From positions 124,001-188,000 of the forward strand of contig NZ_JARHUJ010000003.1 in the NCBI RefSeq assembly GCF_029223285.1: 64,000 nt of DNA. The letters run 5' to 3'. This document shows, piece by piece, positions 37,537-44,226 of this stretch. This DNA comes from Paraflavitalea sp. CAU 1676. Its GTDB lineage: Bacteria > Bacteroidota > Bacteroidia > Chitinophagales > Chitinophagaceae. A model generated the notes under the pieces. It saw only the letters and a list, made by a program, of their open reading frames with translations. It searched no databases and was not told the origin of the DNA. The position numbers and the translations under genes are program-made. Position 1 is the stretch's first letter. Each line of letters opens with the position of its first letter.

Positions 37537-37846
37537 ATTTTGGTCCTGAGCGTTAATTATTTGAAACCCCTATGAGGCAATCATGCGTCGTCTTTCCAAT
37601 AAAATCCCAATAGCAAGAACTTTCGCCAAAATTAGATAAAAAAATCGAAAAAATGCAATAGGAGAAAAGCACTTGTTCTATGCTACCGATTAAATGTTGA
37701 GTAAAGTTAATGCTCTGCCTGTCAGTCCCTGCGTATAAAGCATCTAAAAATGTACCGACCGGTCATTATGGGGCTGTAACCATACTATTTAACACCTTTA
37801 TCTGTGATAAACACAAATAAAGGTGTTAAGTAGTGTATCAGGTAAA
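37537..37846. other. Element end region without genes
   Basis: AT-rich, no gene recognised on either strand. It contains the hairpin at 37791-37827. Two GAGTCA direct repeats 11 bases apart lie just before it, at 37454 and 37465. No integrase fragment was found. Confidence 0.45.
37791..37827 (-). terminator. Hairpin after the HMA-CDF gene
   Basis: AACACCTTTAT / ATAAAGGTGTT, an 11-bp perfect outer stem, with an inner TGTG/CACA pair and an ATAAA loop. It lies 20 bases beyond the stop of the minus-strand efflux gene and is a likely terminator, although the following T-run is weak. Confidence 0.6.
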
Positions 37847-38641
37847 TTATTTGGCCAATTTCAGGATTCTGAAAGCTCCCCTGAGTACGATGGCGAAAAC
37901 TATTGTCCCTACAATCAAATCCGGATAGCGGGAATTGGTAAAATAAACGAGCGCACCAGCAATCATTACACCAATATTTATGATAACATCATTGGATGTA
38001 AATATCTGACTGGCTTTAATATGGGCATCATCGCTTTGGGTTTTCCGTAAAATAACCAGGGAAGCAGCATTTCCAAGCAACGCCAGTAATGAAACAATGA
38101 TCATGGTTGAGAAAACAGGTGTTTCCCCATATCCGAGAAAACGACGAATGACTTCCGAGAAGCCCAGTAAAGCCAGGAACAATTGAAAATAGCCGCTCAC
38201 TTTGGCTACTTTTTTCTTGCGCAAGATGGTTCCTCCTACTGCATATAAGCTGAGGCCATACACCAGCGCATCTGCTAACATATCCAGACTATCGGCTACC
38301 AAACCCATAGAATGCGAAATAAACCCCGTTATCATTTCTACTACAAAGAAGAAAGCATTGATCAGCAAAACGTAGATCAGCAATTTCCTTTCGTTACTTT
38401 CTGTCTCCCGGTACGAAATCCCATCGGTGTTTTCAGAAGAAACAAAGTGATCATCCAGTTTCAGCTCGTGTATGGCGCCGGCAATAGGCTCAACCTCGCC
38501 AATATGTATAACCTCTAATTTCCTGTTAGCCAGATCGAATGATAATTGCTGAATGCCTTCCACTTCCTGCAATTTCATGCGGACGAGCTGTTCCTCCGCA
38601 GCGCAATCCATTTTCTTTATCAGAAATGTTGATTTTTGCAT
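37847..38641 (-). CDS. HMA-CDF fusion: cation diffusion facilitator with metal-binding N-terminus
   Basis: 264 residues. Residues 1-70 form an HMA-like ferredoxin fold (FLIKKMDCAAEEQLVRMKLQ) with a single Cys rather than CxxC. From about residue 88 a five- to six-helix cation-efflux domain follows, with GLVADSLDMLADALVYGLSL and SQIFTSNDVIINIGVM carrying the Asp residues of the transport sites. CDF proteins exchange Zn, Co, Fe or Cd for protons at the inner membrane. This fused type occurs on metal-resistance elements. It is the last gene of the minus-strand group divergent from arsR. Confidence 0.85.
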   Translation of the reverse strand: MQKSTFLIKKMDCAAEEQLVRMKLQEVEGIQQLSFDLANRKLEVIHIGEVEPIAGAIHELKLDDHFVSSENTDGISYRETESNERKLLIYVLLINAFFFVVEMITGFISHSMGLVADSLDMLADALVYGLSLYAVGGTILRKKKVAKVSGYFQLFLALLGFSEVIRRFLGYGETPVFSTMIIVSLLALLGNAASLVILRKTQSDDAHIKASQIFTSNDVIINIGVMIAGALVYFTNSRYPDLIVGTIVFAIVLRGAFRILKLAK

Positions 38642-38643
38642 AA

Positions 38644-39303
38644 CTAAGATTTAATTGCCTGGTAGATGGAAATACTTCCCAATAGCGTTGGGTATCGTTT
38701 CAGCTCATTTACATGGCTAAAGCGATTTTCTTTAAGGTATTCGGGTATCAATCCCTTCACGTTATCCCTTGTTGTCTTAAAGCCATCTAAAAATTGTACA
38801 ATGTAAAACAGCAATCGTACTATCCTGGAATCCGGTTTTCCCCAATCGGCAATGTTAAACTCTCCACCCGGTTTTAGTACCCGGAATACTTCCTGAATGG
38901 TTCGATGCTTGTCTTCCTGTGACAAATGATGCAACATAAGACTGGAGGAAACTACATCAAAATGGTTATCCGGATAGGGCAACTTGTAGGAGTATCCTTT
39001 TACCAATTCGATTTTTAAATTATTCTCCCGGATCTTTCTTGCCGCAATGTTGAGGATATGCTCATCGCCGTCAATGCCCGTTACAAGAGCTTGCGGGTAT
39101 TGCTGTTTTATCAAAATTGAAAGCGTTGCAGTTCCACATCCTACATCTAAAATATTGTGAGGTGATTTGTTCATGAATGATTGAACAAAGAAAGATTTCC
39201 ACTTCCTTTCCTGAAGAAAATTAGCGACTAAAAAATCATAGTACCGTGTCAGGAAATTGAAGCGTAATGCAGGGATGTATTTCTCTTCAATTCTACTGTC
39301 CAT
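38644..39303 (-). CDS. Class I SAM-dependent methyltransferase
   Basis: 219 residues. The SAM-binding motif is ILDVGCGTATLSIL (about residues 55-68), followed by VTGIDGDEHIL, FDVVSSSLMLHHL and VLKPGGEFNIADWG, all typical of the UbiE/Methyltransf_11 group. The N-terminal FLTRYYDFLVANFLQERKWK resembles small-molecule methyltransferases found on metal-resistance islands. Its target is unknown. It begins four bases after a barrel-protein stop fragment and is two bases upstream of the CDF gene, so it is co-transcribed with it. Confidence 0.88.
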   Translation of the reverse strand: MDSRIEEKYIPALRFNFLTRYYDFLVANFLQERKWKSFFVQSFMNKSPHNILDVGCGTATLSILIKQQYPQALVTGIDGDEHILNIAARKIRENNLKIELVKGYSYKLPYPDNHFDVVSSSLMLHHLSQEDKHRTIQEVFRVLKPGGEFNIADWGKPDSRIVRLLFYIVQFLDGFKTTRDNVKGLIPEYLKENRFSHVNELKRYPTLLGSISIYQAIKS

Positions 39304-39640
39304 AGTTTAAAGTTTCAATTTTATTCCTCCATTTATTACAACACCATCCAGCGGTGCAAAAATATCCCGGAAAACCGGATTGGTAGCTTTCCAATCCCTG
39401 TTCGGAAATATCCAAAATAGTAATATTCTGAAAGCCTTGCATCAATAAGAAGTCTATCAGCTTACTGTCGCCACCACCTATATCTATAATACTTGCATTA
39501 CGGGGAAGATTAAAACCTCGAATAAAGTCAAGAGAGGCAGCCGGTATATCTTGCGTCCAGCTAACCTCATGAGGCTGTTTATCAGTATAGACCTTTTCCC
39601 TGTACTGTTTATTGCCTGTCATCAAACTTAACTTGTTCAA
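39304..39640 (-). pseudogene. Truncated methyltransferase fused to an outer-membrane-barrel C-terminus (deletion scar)
   Basis: The first 75-80 codons encode the start of a second SAM methyltransferase (QPHEVSWTQDIP, ASIIDIGGGDSKLIDFL, NITILDIS). After the LDISE motif the frame loses similarity. In another frame, 39396-39307 encodes a different ending, NPVFRDIFAPLDG followed by NGGIKLKL and a stop, which reads like the C-terminus of a TonB-type outer-membrane receptor. A deletion has probably joined the 5' part of one gene to the 3' end of another. The start is TTG 39640 or ATG 39622. Confidence 0.6.
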
Positions 39641-39647
39641 TGTAAAT

Positions 39648-39657
39648 TACTTAAATA
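39648..39657 (-). promoter_or_regulatory. Half-site matching the ArsR operator, divergent side
   Basis: The minus strand reads TATTTAAGTA, identical to the left arm of the operator at 39761-39782, and is followed by ATTTAC. It lies just before the minus-strand methyltransferase fragment, suggesting that ArsR also controls (or controlled) the divergent genes. Confidence 0.4.
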
Positions 39658-39760
39658 AAAACAGGATTCCCGATCTTCTACGCCCAGGTACTGATTTTTG
39701 GAGCACGATCTTTATTCAATCCATAGCGGAAATATACCCTCCGTTTCTTGTACAACCATA

Positions 39761-39782
39761 TATTTAAGTATTTGCTTAAATA
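39761..39782. promoter_or_regulatory. ArsR/SmtB-type operator
   Basis: TATTTAAG-N6-CTTAAATA, a perfect 8-base palindrome that extends imperfectly to the 12-2-12 pattern typical of ArsR/SmtB operators. It contains the -33 TTTG of the arsR promoter (39771-39774), so binding would exclude RNA polymerase. Confidence 0.8.
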
Positions 39783-39802
39783 CTATATCCTTCCTATATT
39801 TG
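39771..39802 (+). promoter_or_regulatory. arsR promoter (TTTG-N20-TATATTTG)
   Basis: The -33 box TTTG (39771-39774) and the -7 box TATATTTG (39795-39802) are both exact to the Bacteroidota consensus, 20 bases apart. The -7 box ends four bases before the ATG at 39807, so the transcript is predicted to be leaderless or nearly so. Confidence 0.8.
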
Positions 39803-39806
39803 GTCA

Positions 39807-40184
39807 ATGGAAAAAAATACCTGTATTCGCCTTTATGCTGATCAGGTCCAGATTGAGGCATGTAAGGGCAAGCTCAAAACAGCACAAAAAACATTTACCA
39901 AGCTATCTAATGTGCTTGCATTAGCTGGTAGTGAAGCCCGTCTGAAAATCCTCTATTTACTGGAGGAAGAAAATGAGTTGTGCCCTTGTGATCTGTCAGA
40001 TATTTTAGGCATGACCATTCCTGCTATATCTCAGCATTTAAGGAAACTCAAAGACGGCGGGATTGTACATACCAGGAAGGAGGGACAGACCATCTATTAC
40101 TCACTTACCCAGGAAAACCTGAAGATAGTCAAGCCCTTCTTTAAGCATATCAATAAGGAAACAGAAAAAATGGAAATGCCATGA
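39807..40184 (+). CDS. ArsR/SmtB-family metal-responsive repressor
   Basis: 125 residues. The winged helix contains ALAGSEARLKILYLLEEENE, the metal-box motif ELCPCDL (57-63) in helix 3, and the recognition helix TIPAISQHLRKLKDGG. The ELCxCDL box is the thiol site used for Cd/Pb/As-type sensing; extra Cys6 and Cys19 could complete a site. It represses until metal binds. The operator and promoter are directly upstream, and the ATGA overlap with the MerTP gene shows coupled translation. Sensing of Hg, Cd or Pb fits the downstream MerT-P. Confidence 0.92.
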   Translation: MEKNTCIRLYADQVQIEACKGKLKTAQKTFTKLSNVLALAGSEARLKILYLLEEENELCPCDLSDILGMTIPAISQHLRKLKDGGIVHTRKEGQTIYYSLTQENLKIVKPFFKHINKETEKMEMP

Positions 40185-40873
40185 ATAAAGCAAGACCATC
40201 CGGTGCATTTATAGGAACCAGCCTGATTTCAGCTATTGCCGCTTCACTTTGCTGCATTACCCCGGTGATCGCCATGCTTGCCGGCAGCAGTAGCCTTGCA
40301 GCCAACTTCTCATGGCTGGAACCGGCAAGACCTTACCTGATCGGCTTGTCAATTATCGTGCTTGCCTTTGCCTGGTTTCAGCAATTAAAACCTGTCAAAA
40401 CCTCCCCTGTGGATTGCAATTGTGAACCGACGAAAAAGGCTTCTTTTTTACAATCCAAAGGATTTTTAGGTATCATCACCCTTTTTGCAATCCTCATGAT
40501 GACTTTCCCCCTGTATGCTAAAGTATTTTATCCGGACCCGAAAGGACCAGAAAAAGCCATTGCAGCGGTAGACAACAAGCAACAGGCCAAATTCACAATT
40601 CAGGGCATGACCTGTAAAAGTTGCGAAGATCATGTAAATAATGAACTGTCCAAAGTGCCAGGTATACTAACTTATACTACTTCGTATGCTGCTAAAAACA
40701 GCTTGGTTACTTTTGATCCGTCAAAGGTGGATCTTAAGGTGATTTCGGAAGCTATTGGTAAAACTGGCTATAAAGTGAGAAACTATGAGCTTATAGACGG
40801 TACCAGTGCGGGTTCTTGCGAAAAAGACAGCTCTTGCTCTGAAGACGGTAAAGCATGTTGTGAAAAAAATTAA
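40181..40873 (+). CDS. merTP: Fused mercuric transport protein MerT-MerP
   Basis: 230 residues. Three membrane helices of the MerT type come first, with the vicinal Cys pair in helix 1 (ASLCCITPVIAMLAG). A periplasmic HMA domain of MerP type follows (about 138-205) with GMTCKSCEDHV. The tail carries extra Cys (SCEKDSSCSEDGKACC). MerT-P fusions move Hg(II) to the cytoplasm for reduction by MerA. No merA is visible in this window, so the cassette could serve another thiophilic metal, or merA has been lost. It overlaps arsR by four bases. Confidence 0.85.
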   Translation: MNKARPSGAFIGTSLISAIAASLCCITPVIAMLAGSSSLAANFSWLEPARPYLIGLSIIVLAFAWFQQLKPVKTSPVDCNCEPTKKASFLQSKGFLGIITLFAILMMTFPLYAKVFYPDPKGPEKAIAAVDNKQQAKFTIQGMTCKSCEDHVNNELSKVPGILTYTTSYAAKNSLVTFDPSKVDLKVISEAIGKTGYKVRNYELIDGTSAGSCEKDSSCSEDGKACCEKN

Positions 40874-40883
40874 ACCTTCCAAT

Positions 40884-41249
40884 ATGAACACGAAAGTAAT
40901 ACCCGTTTTACGCATCTTCGATTACGACAAAACAGTCGAATTCTATGTTGATTGGCTTGGCTTCAACATTGATTGGAAGCATCGTTTTAGCGATGATGCA
41001 CCACTTTATATGCAGGTGTCGAAGGGACCGATCCTGTTTCACCTTACGGAACATCATGGTGACTGCTGCCCAGGCGCTAAGGTGTATATTGAAACTACTG
41101 GTGTACTCGATTATCACAAAGAACTACTGGGGAAAAAATATAAATACAACCGGCCAGGCATCGAGCAGGCACCCTGGAATGCTCCCTGTATGACCGTTAA
41201 TGACCCGTTCGGAAACACCATTCTGTTCACTGAAGAAGGGAAAAATTAA
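40884..41249 (+). CDS. VOC/glyoxalase-superfamily protein
   Basis: 121 residues from ATG 40884, eleven bases after merTP; an upstream in-frame ATG would overlap it. The paired beta-alpha-beta-beta-beta fold is visible: VIPVLRIFDYDKTVEFYVDW in the first half and MTVNDPFGNTILFTE at the end, close to bleomycin-resistance/glyoxalase proteins. His54-like (LFHLTEHHGD) and Glu residues may bind metal. It probably acts in the cytoplasm; whether it binds a drug or an organometal is unknown. Same operon as arsR and merTP. Confidence 0.8.
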   Translation: MNTKVIPVLRIFDYDKTVEFYVDWLGFNIDWKHRFSDDAPLYMQVSKGPILFHLTEHHGDCCPGAKVYIETTGVLDYHKELLGKKYKYNRPGIEQAPWNAPCMTVNDPFGNTILFTEEGKN

Positions 41250-41257
41250 ATAGAATA

Positions 41258-41473
41258 ATGCAAACCACATTCGTACTTGAATCAACGATCACCTGTCCGC
41301 ACTGCGGCTTTCAGAAAGTAGAAACCATGCCGGTAGATGCTTGCCAGTATTTTTATACCTGCACCAATTGCCAAACCCTGATAAAGCCCAAACAAGGGGA
41401 TTGTTGTGTATTTTGTAGCTATGGTACTGTTAAATGTCCACCGATACAGATGAATAGATCTTGTTGTGTATAG
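41258..41473 (+). CDS. GDCCVxC-domain protein
   Basis: 71 residues. Two CxxC pairs (CPHC, CTNC) precede the defining GDCC-VFC segment (residues 47-53) and CPPIQ (60-64), ending RSCCV. This family includes selenoproteins in some bacteria; here the key positions are ordinary Cys codons with no in-frame TGA. Members are commonly associated with mercury/arsenic regions. A thiol-rich cytoplasmic metal chaperone or redox role is inferred. It follows the VOC gene by eight bases in the ArsR operon. Confidence 0.82.
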   Translation: MQTTFVLESTITCPHCGFQKVETMPVDACQYFYTCTNCQTLIKPKQGDCCVFCSYGTVKCPPIQMNRSCCV

Positions 41474-41507
41474 TCTCATCTCCTAACCGTCATTAAACCA
41501 TAAGTGT

Positions 41508-41921
41508 ATGAAGATGAAAAAAACAATTCCTGCTCTTCCGGTACAGGATATTAACCAGTCAATGGAATTTTACACCGCCAAGCAGGGTTTTACTGTTCGT
41601 CACCATGATGATGGGTTTTGTATAGTAGTCCGTGATGATATTGAAATACATTTATGGAAGTCCGGAGATGAAAGCTGGAAAAATAAGGGTGCCAAATTAG
41701 TAACAGAGCCAATATGTAGTGGTGCGGAAAGTTTCTTAGCTGGTACCGCCAGTTGTAGAATAGAAGTACAGGGGATTGATGAACTGTTTGAAGAATATAA
41801 AAAGCAAGGCGTCATTTATAATTCAAATACGGTTGTAGAAAAAATGCCCTGGGGTGATAGAGAGTTTCCTGCGCTGGATCTTTATCGTAACCTGCTTACA
41901 TTTTATGAAATAATCCTTTGA
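41508..41921 (+). CDS. Bleomycin-resistance-like VOC protein
   Basis: 137 residues. Reads as a full VOC domain: IPALPVQDINQSMEFYTAKQ at the start, EIHLWKSGDESWKNKGAKL in the centre and FPALDLYRNLLTFYEIIL at the end, the pattern of bleomycin-binding proteins. It likely sequesters or modifies a small molecule in the cytoplasm. It is the last gene of the ArsR cassette, 34 bases after the GDCCVxC gene. It is distinct from the first VOC gene in this cassette. Confidence 0.82.
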   Translation: MKMKKTIPALPVQDINQSMEFYTAKQGFTVRHHDDGFCIVVRDDIEIHLWKSGDESWKNKGAKLVTEPICSGAESFLAGTASCRIEVQGIDELFEEYKKQGVIYNSNTVVEKMPWGDREFPALDLYRNLLTFYEIIL

Positions 41922-41937
41922 AGGGAATGTAGTAAAT

Positions 41938-42168
41938 CTAATCATACTCCCCATCTCGAAAAAAGTCGTTTTCAGCATTTAGCTTGATCCCAACCCGCTT
42001 GACTTTAACACGGACTTCACGGGGTAAAGCATTATACCAATCAGCAATGGTAGGTCCTATCGTTTTTTTAAGTCTGTCCATTTCTGAAAGCTCCATCTGG
42101 TATGTAATACCATTTTCGATGGTTCCACAATAACCTGCTACATGGCTGTATTGGATACGTATATTCAT
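41938..42168 (-). CDS. Small hypothetical protein
   Basis: 76 residues from ATG 42168. No known domain recognised. The sequence is polar, with SHVAGYCGTIENGITYQMEL and a mixed helix ending RVGIKLNAENDFF. The start is supported by a consensus -7 box (TATTTTTG on the minus strand, 42176-42183) seven bases upstream. It lies antiparallel to the end of the second VOC gene, between the ArsR cassette and a deletion scar. Confidence 0.6.
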   Translation of the reverse strand: MNIRIQYSHVAGYCGTIENGITYQMELSEMDRLKKTIGPTIADWYNALPREVRVKVKRVGIKLNAENDFFRDGEYD

Positions 42169-42175
42169 TATCCTG

Positions 42176-42183
42176 CAAAAATA
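42176..42183 (-). promoter_or_regulatory. -7 promoter box of the 76-residue gene
   Basis: TATTTTTG on the minus strand, an exact TAnnTTTG match, seven bases before ATG 42168. It implies a very short or absent leader. Confidence 0.5.
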
Positions 42184-42327
42184 CAGCATGAAAGGAAGTG
42201 CCGTTGCTATGTTCCATTTTTGCTTTGAATACACGAAAAAATACCGGCAATCGACAGGTGCATGGCTATACTATCCAAAAAGACACAAAATTACTGCCAG
42301 TAAATATTCTATTTTTTTGTAAGCCAT

Positions 42328-42477
42328 TCAATACGGGCTTTTTTTTAATGTCTCATGTTGTTTTATTTTCAAGAAATTGGCATTAATGGCAACGATTACA
42401 GTACTCAGGCTCATTAATACTGCCCCCGCAGCAGGGCTTAGCAGAATGCCGGTTTTGTAAAGAACGCCTGCTGCTAA
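42328..42477 (-). pseudogene. C-terminal fragment of a copper P-type ATPase
   Basis: The frame reads [15 protein letters not shown], then [20 protein letters not shown], which matches the last 40 residues of the CopB-type ATPase encoded at 58182-60260 (LAAGILYPTFMLSP...). Only this C-terminus remains; upstream sequence belongs to another gene on the opposite strand. A second copper ATPase was therefore once present here and lost to a deletion. Confidence 0.75.
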
Positions 42478-43127
42478 CCACCCACCTTACCATCATATAT
42501 GCCAACAGATCAACAGAGCATATCATATTTGATGAAACGATCGAAAAGTGGATAGATACCTTTAAAAACAGGGCAACTATTATACAAGCATTATCACAGC
42601 AGGCACAGCATTTGAAACTGCCTGCCGGTGAACCTGTTTTGAGCCGGTTAAATAAAATTATTCTCAAAAAGCTAATAAAAGAGCATGTAACTGGTCAGCT
42701 TCCGGAAGCCCATTATTTTATTTGTGGTCCATCCTCGCTTATCAAAATACAGGAGGAATCTTTGGCAGCCCTTGCCGTACCCTCGGAAAATATATTCGTG
42801 GAAAGATTCAGACCGGATGAAAACCCCAACCCTGTTGAATTGCCACAAGACATGCACGAAGTGATGTTGCATTTTTATGAGCAATCAAACCTTTTGGAAG
42901 TACAGCCTGGTGCCAGCATTTTAAAAACAGCGTTGCAAGATCGAATCCCTCTGCCTTATTCCTGCAGCAGTGGAACCTGCGGAAAATGTACTGCCCGGCT
43001 TACAGCAGGAGCAGTCACATGGCTTCCAATTATGTTTTAAGGAAAGAGGAACTGGATGCCGGTATGATCCTGCTTTGCCAAAGCTACCCCCCTTAATGAT
43101 GAGATAACTATAGAAATCGGCGTGTAG
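42456..43127 (+). pseudogene. Truncated and frameshifted ferredoxin-type reductase
   Basis: The plus-strand frame encodes the NAD-binding half of a PaaE-like oxidoreductase ([31 protein letters not shown]) and a 2Fe-2S ferredoxin domain with PYSCSSGTCGKCTARL. The FAD-binding N-terminus is missing. After GAVT the reading frame shifts (ASNYVLRKEELDAGMILLCQ in another frame), and a second shift at a C6 run (43087-43092) leads to NDEITIEIGV and a stop at 43127. Decayed gene, adjacent to the ATPase fragment. Confidence 0.75.
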
Positions 43128-43230
43128 AAAATTATATAAAACTCTTTTGTTATTGTGTAGCACAAAAGCTGGAAGCGGGCGTAATTTTACAGCAGTAAAC
43201 AATATTACATTCAATTATAAAAAGTGAACT

Positions 43231-43446
43231 ATGGAAACAATACAATTTAAAACAAATATTAAATGTTCAGGTTGTATAGCCACAGTAACCCCTTTCTTAA
43301 ATGAAGTGGCTGGTGAAGATAACTGGGAAGTAGATGTACAAAATCCGGATAAAGTCCTGACAGTATCCACAGAAAAAGTCAACAGTACAGATATTAAAAA
43401 GGCAGTACAAAAGGCAGGCTATCAGGCAGAAGAATTGGTGAAATAA
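43231..43446 (+). CDS. HMA-domain copper chaperone-like protein
   Basis: 71 residues, a single heavy-metal-associated domain with the ligand motif KCSGCIATV (Cys12 and Cys15) and the compact ferredoxin fold used by CopZ-type chaperones. No signal peptide, so cytoplasmic; it likely carries Cu(I) to the CopB-type ATPase or other partners on the element. An inverted repeat CTTTTGT-N11-ACAAAAG (43144-43168) lies upstream and could be an operator. A clear terminator follows the gene. Confidence 0.85.
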   Translation: METIQFKTNIKCSGCIATVTPFLNEVAGEDNWEVDVQNPDKVLTVSTEKVNSTDIKKAVQKAGYQAEELVK

Positions 43447-43449
43447 ATA

Positions 43450-43472
43450 AACGGGCGATTACCGCCCGTTTT
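43450..43472 (+). terminator. Rho-independent terminator after the HMA chaperone
   Basis: Stem AACGGGCG / CGCCCGTT (8 bp) with a five-base loop, followed by TT, then A. It starts four bases after the stop codon. Confidence 0.82.
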
Positions 43473-43499
43473 AGTTACAGACTTTATTACTTTTACACA

Positions 43500-43577
43500 A
43501 TGATCCAGTCTATTCAAAAAGTTTTTATCACAATCTTAAAAGCCATCTTTTTGAGAAAAAAAGACTGCTGCAAATAA
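43500..43577 (+). CDS. Possible 25-residue Cys-tailed peptide
   Basis: A 25-codon frame: a hydrophobic, amphipathic N-terminal stretch (IQKVFITILKAIFL) followed by a basic Cys tail RKKDCCK. A near-consensus -7 box (TACTTTTA, 43488-43495) ends four bases before the ATG, the spacing seen at other leaderless genes here. It sits alone between the HMA chaperone terminator and the first HYC_CC_PP gene. It could be a small membrane peptide with a vicinal-Cys metal site, or chance. Confidence 0.35.
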   Translation: MIQSIQKVFITILKAIFLRKKDCCK

Positions 43578-43737
43578 GGATTATGTAGAAATCCCTTGCT
43601 TCAACTGTAGAACATACTTCCCCAGCCGCTACCATCCCGACCGGTTTTCTTACCCTCAGCCCTACCTTTTGGTAGGTTTTTGTCTAATTCGCCTCCAATA
43701 GGGCCTTTTTACGTCCGTGGTATAGTTTTTATGATCA

Positions 43738-44154
43738 ATGTCACAGAAGCCTGTATATGTGAAGAAAATCAGTTGTATCATATTGACCCTATTTTACCTG
43801 ACTTATGTAACAGGCGTTACCATTCATCATCATTATTGCATGGGGGAATGGGTGAGTTTTTCATTATACCATAAAGCCGATAAGGAATGCAGCAAGTGTG
43901 GGATGAAAAAACATACAGAAGAAAGTAAAAATTGTTGCAAAGATATTTCTGTTGTTGCCAAATCAGATAACACCCATCCATTTTCCCAGGTTAGCTACGA
44001 TCTTACTTCTCCGGTGTTGATACTGCCGCCCCTAACCGGTCAGCTTAATTTTTCCCCTTTCATTTATAATATTGTATCTACATTATATAGGGACCATAGT
44101 CCGCCATTGCATCCAACCCCGCTCTTCATTCAATTTCAGAATTTCCGCATTTGA
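43738..44154 (+). CDS. HYC_CC_PP-family protein (1)
   Basis: 138 residues with an N-terminal hydrophobic segment ending near TGVTIHHHYC. Family landmarks in order: HYCMGEW, CSKCGMKK, NCCKD, and the PP of the C-terminal half (SPPLHPTPLF), ending FQNFRI. These secreted or membrane-anchored Cys/His-rich proteins occur in Bacteroidota beside copper and mercury genes. Metal binding in the periplasm is likely but the exact role is not established. Another copy is encoded at 46783. Confidence 0.75.
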   Translation: MSQKPVYVKKISCIILTLFYLTYVTGVTIHHHYCMGEWVSFSLYHKADKECSKCGMKKHTEESKNCCKDISVVAKSDNTHPFSQVSYDLTSPVLILPPLTGQLNFSPFIYNIVSTLYRDHSPPLHPTPLFIQFQNFRI

Positions 44155-44226
44155 TTGTCTTTCTACGGCAATCAGGAGTGCCGTACATATCCACTTGCTA
44201 TTACTGCCTCATTGTAACAGTCGATA

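Noticed and set aside
37417-37846. Integrase remnant at the left end
   Set aside because: Neither strand showed a tyrosine-recombinase motif (R..HxxR..Y); only repeats and a hairpin are present.
41258-41473. Selenoprotein reading of the GDCCVxC gene
   Set aside because: All key positions are Cys codons (TGT/TGC). There is no in-frame TGA, and no SECIS-like hairpin is needed.
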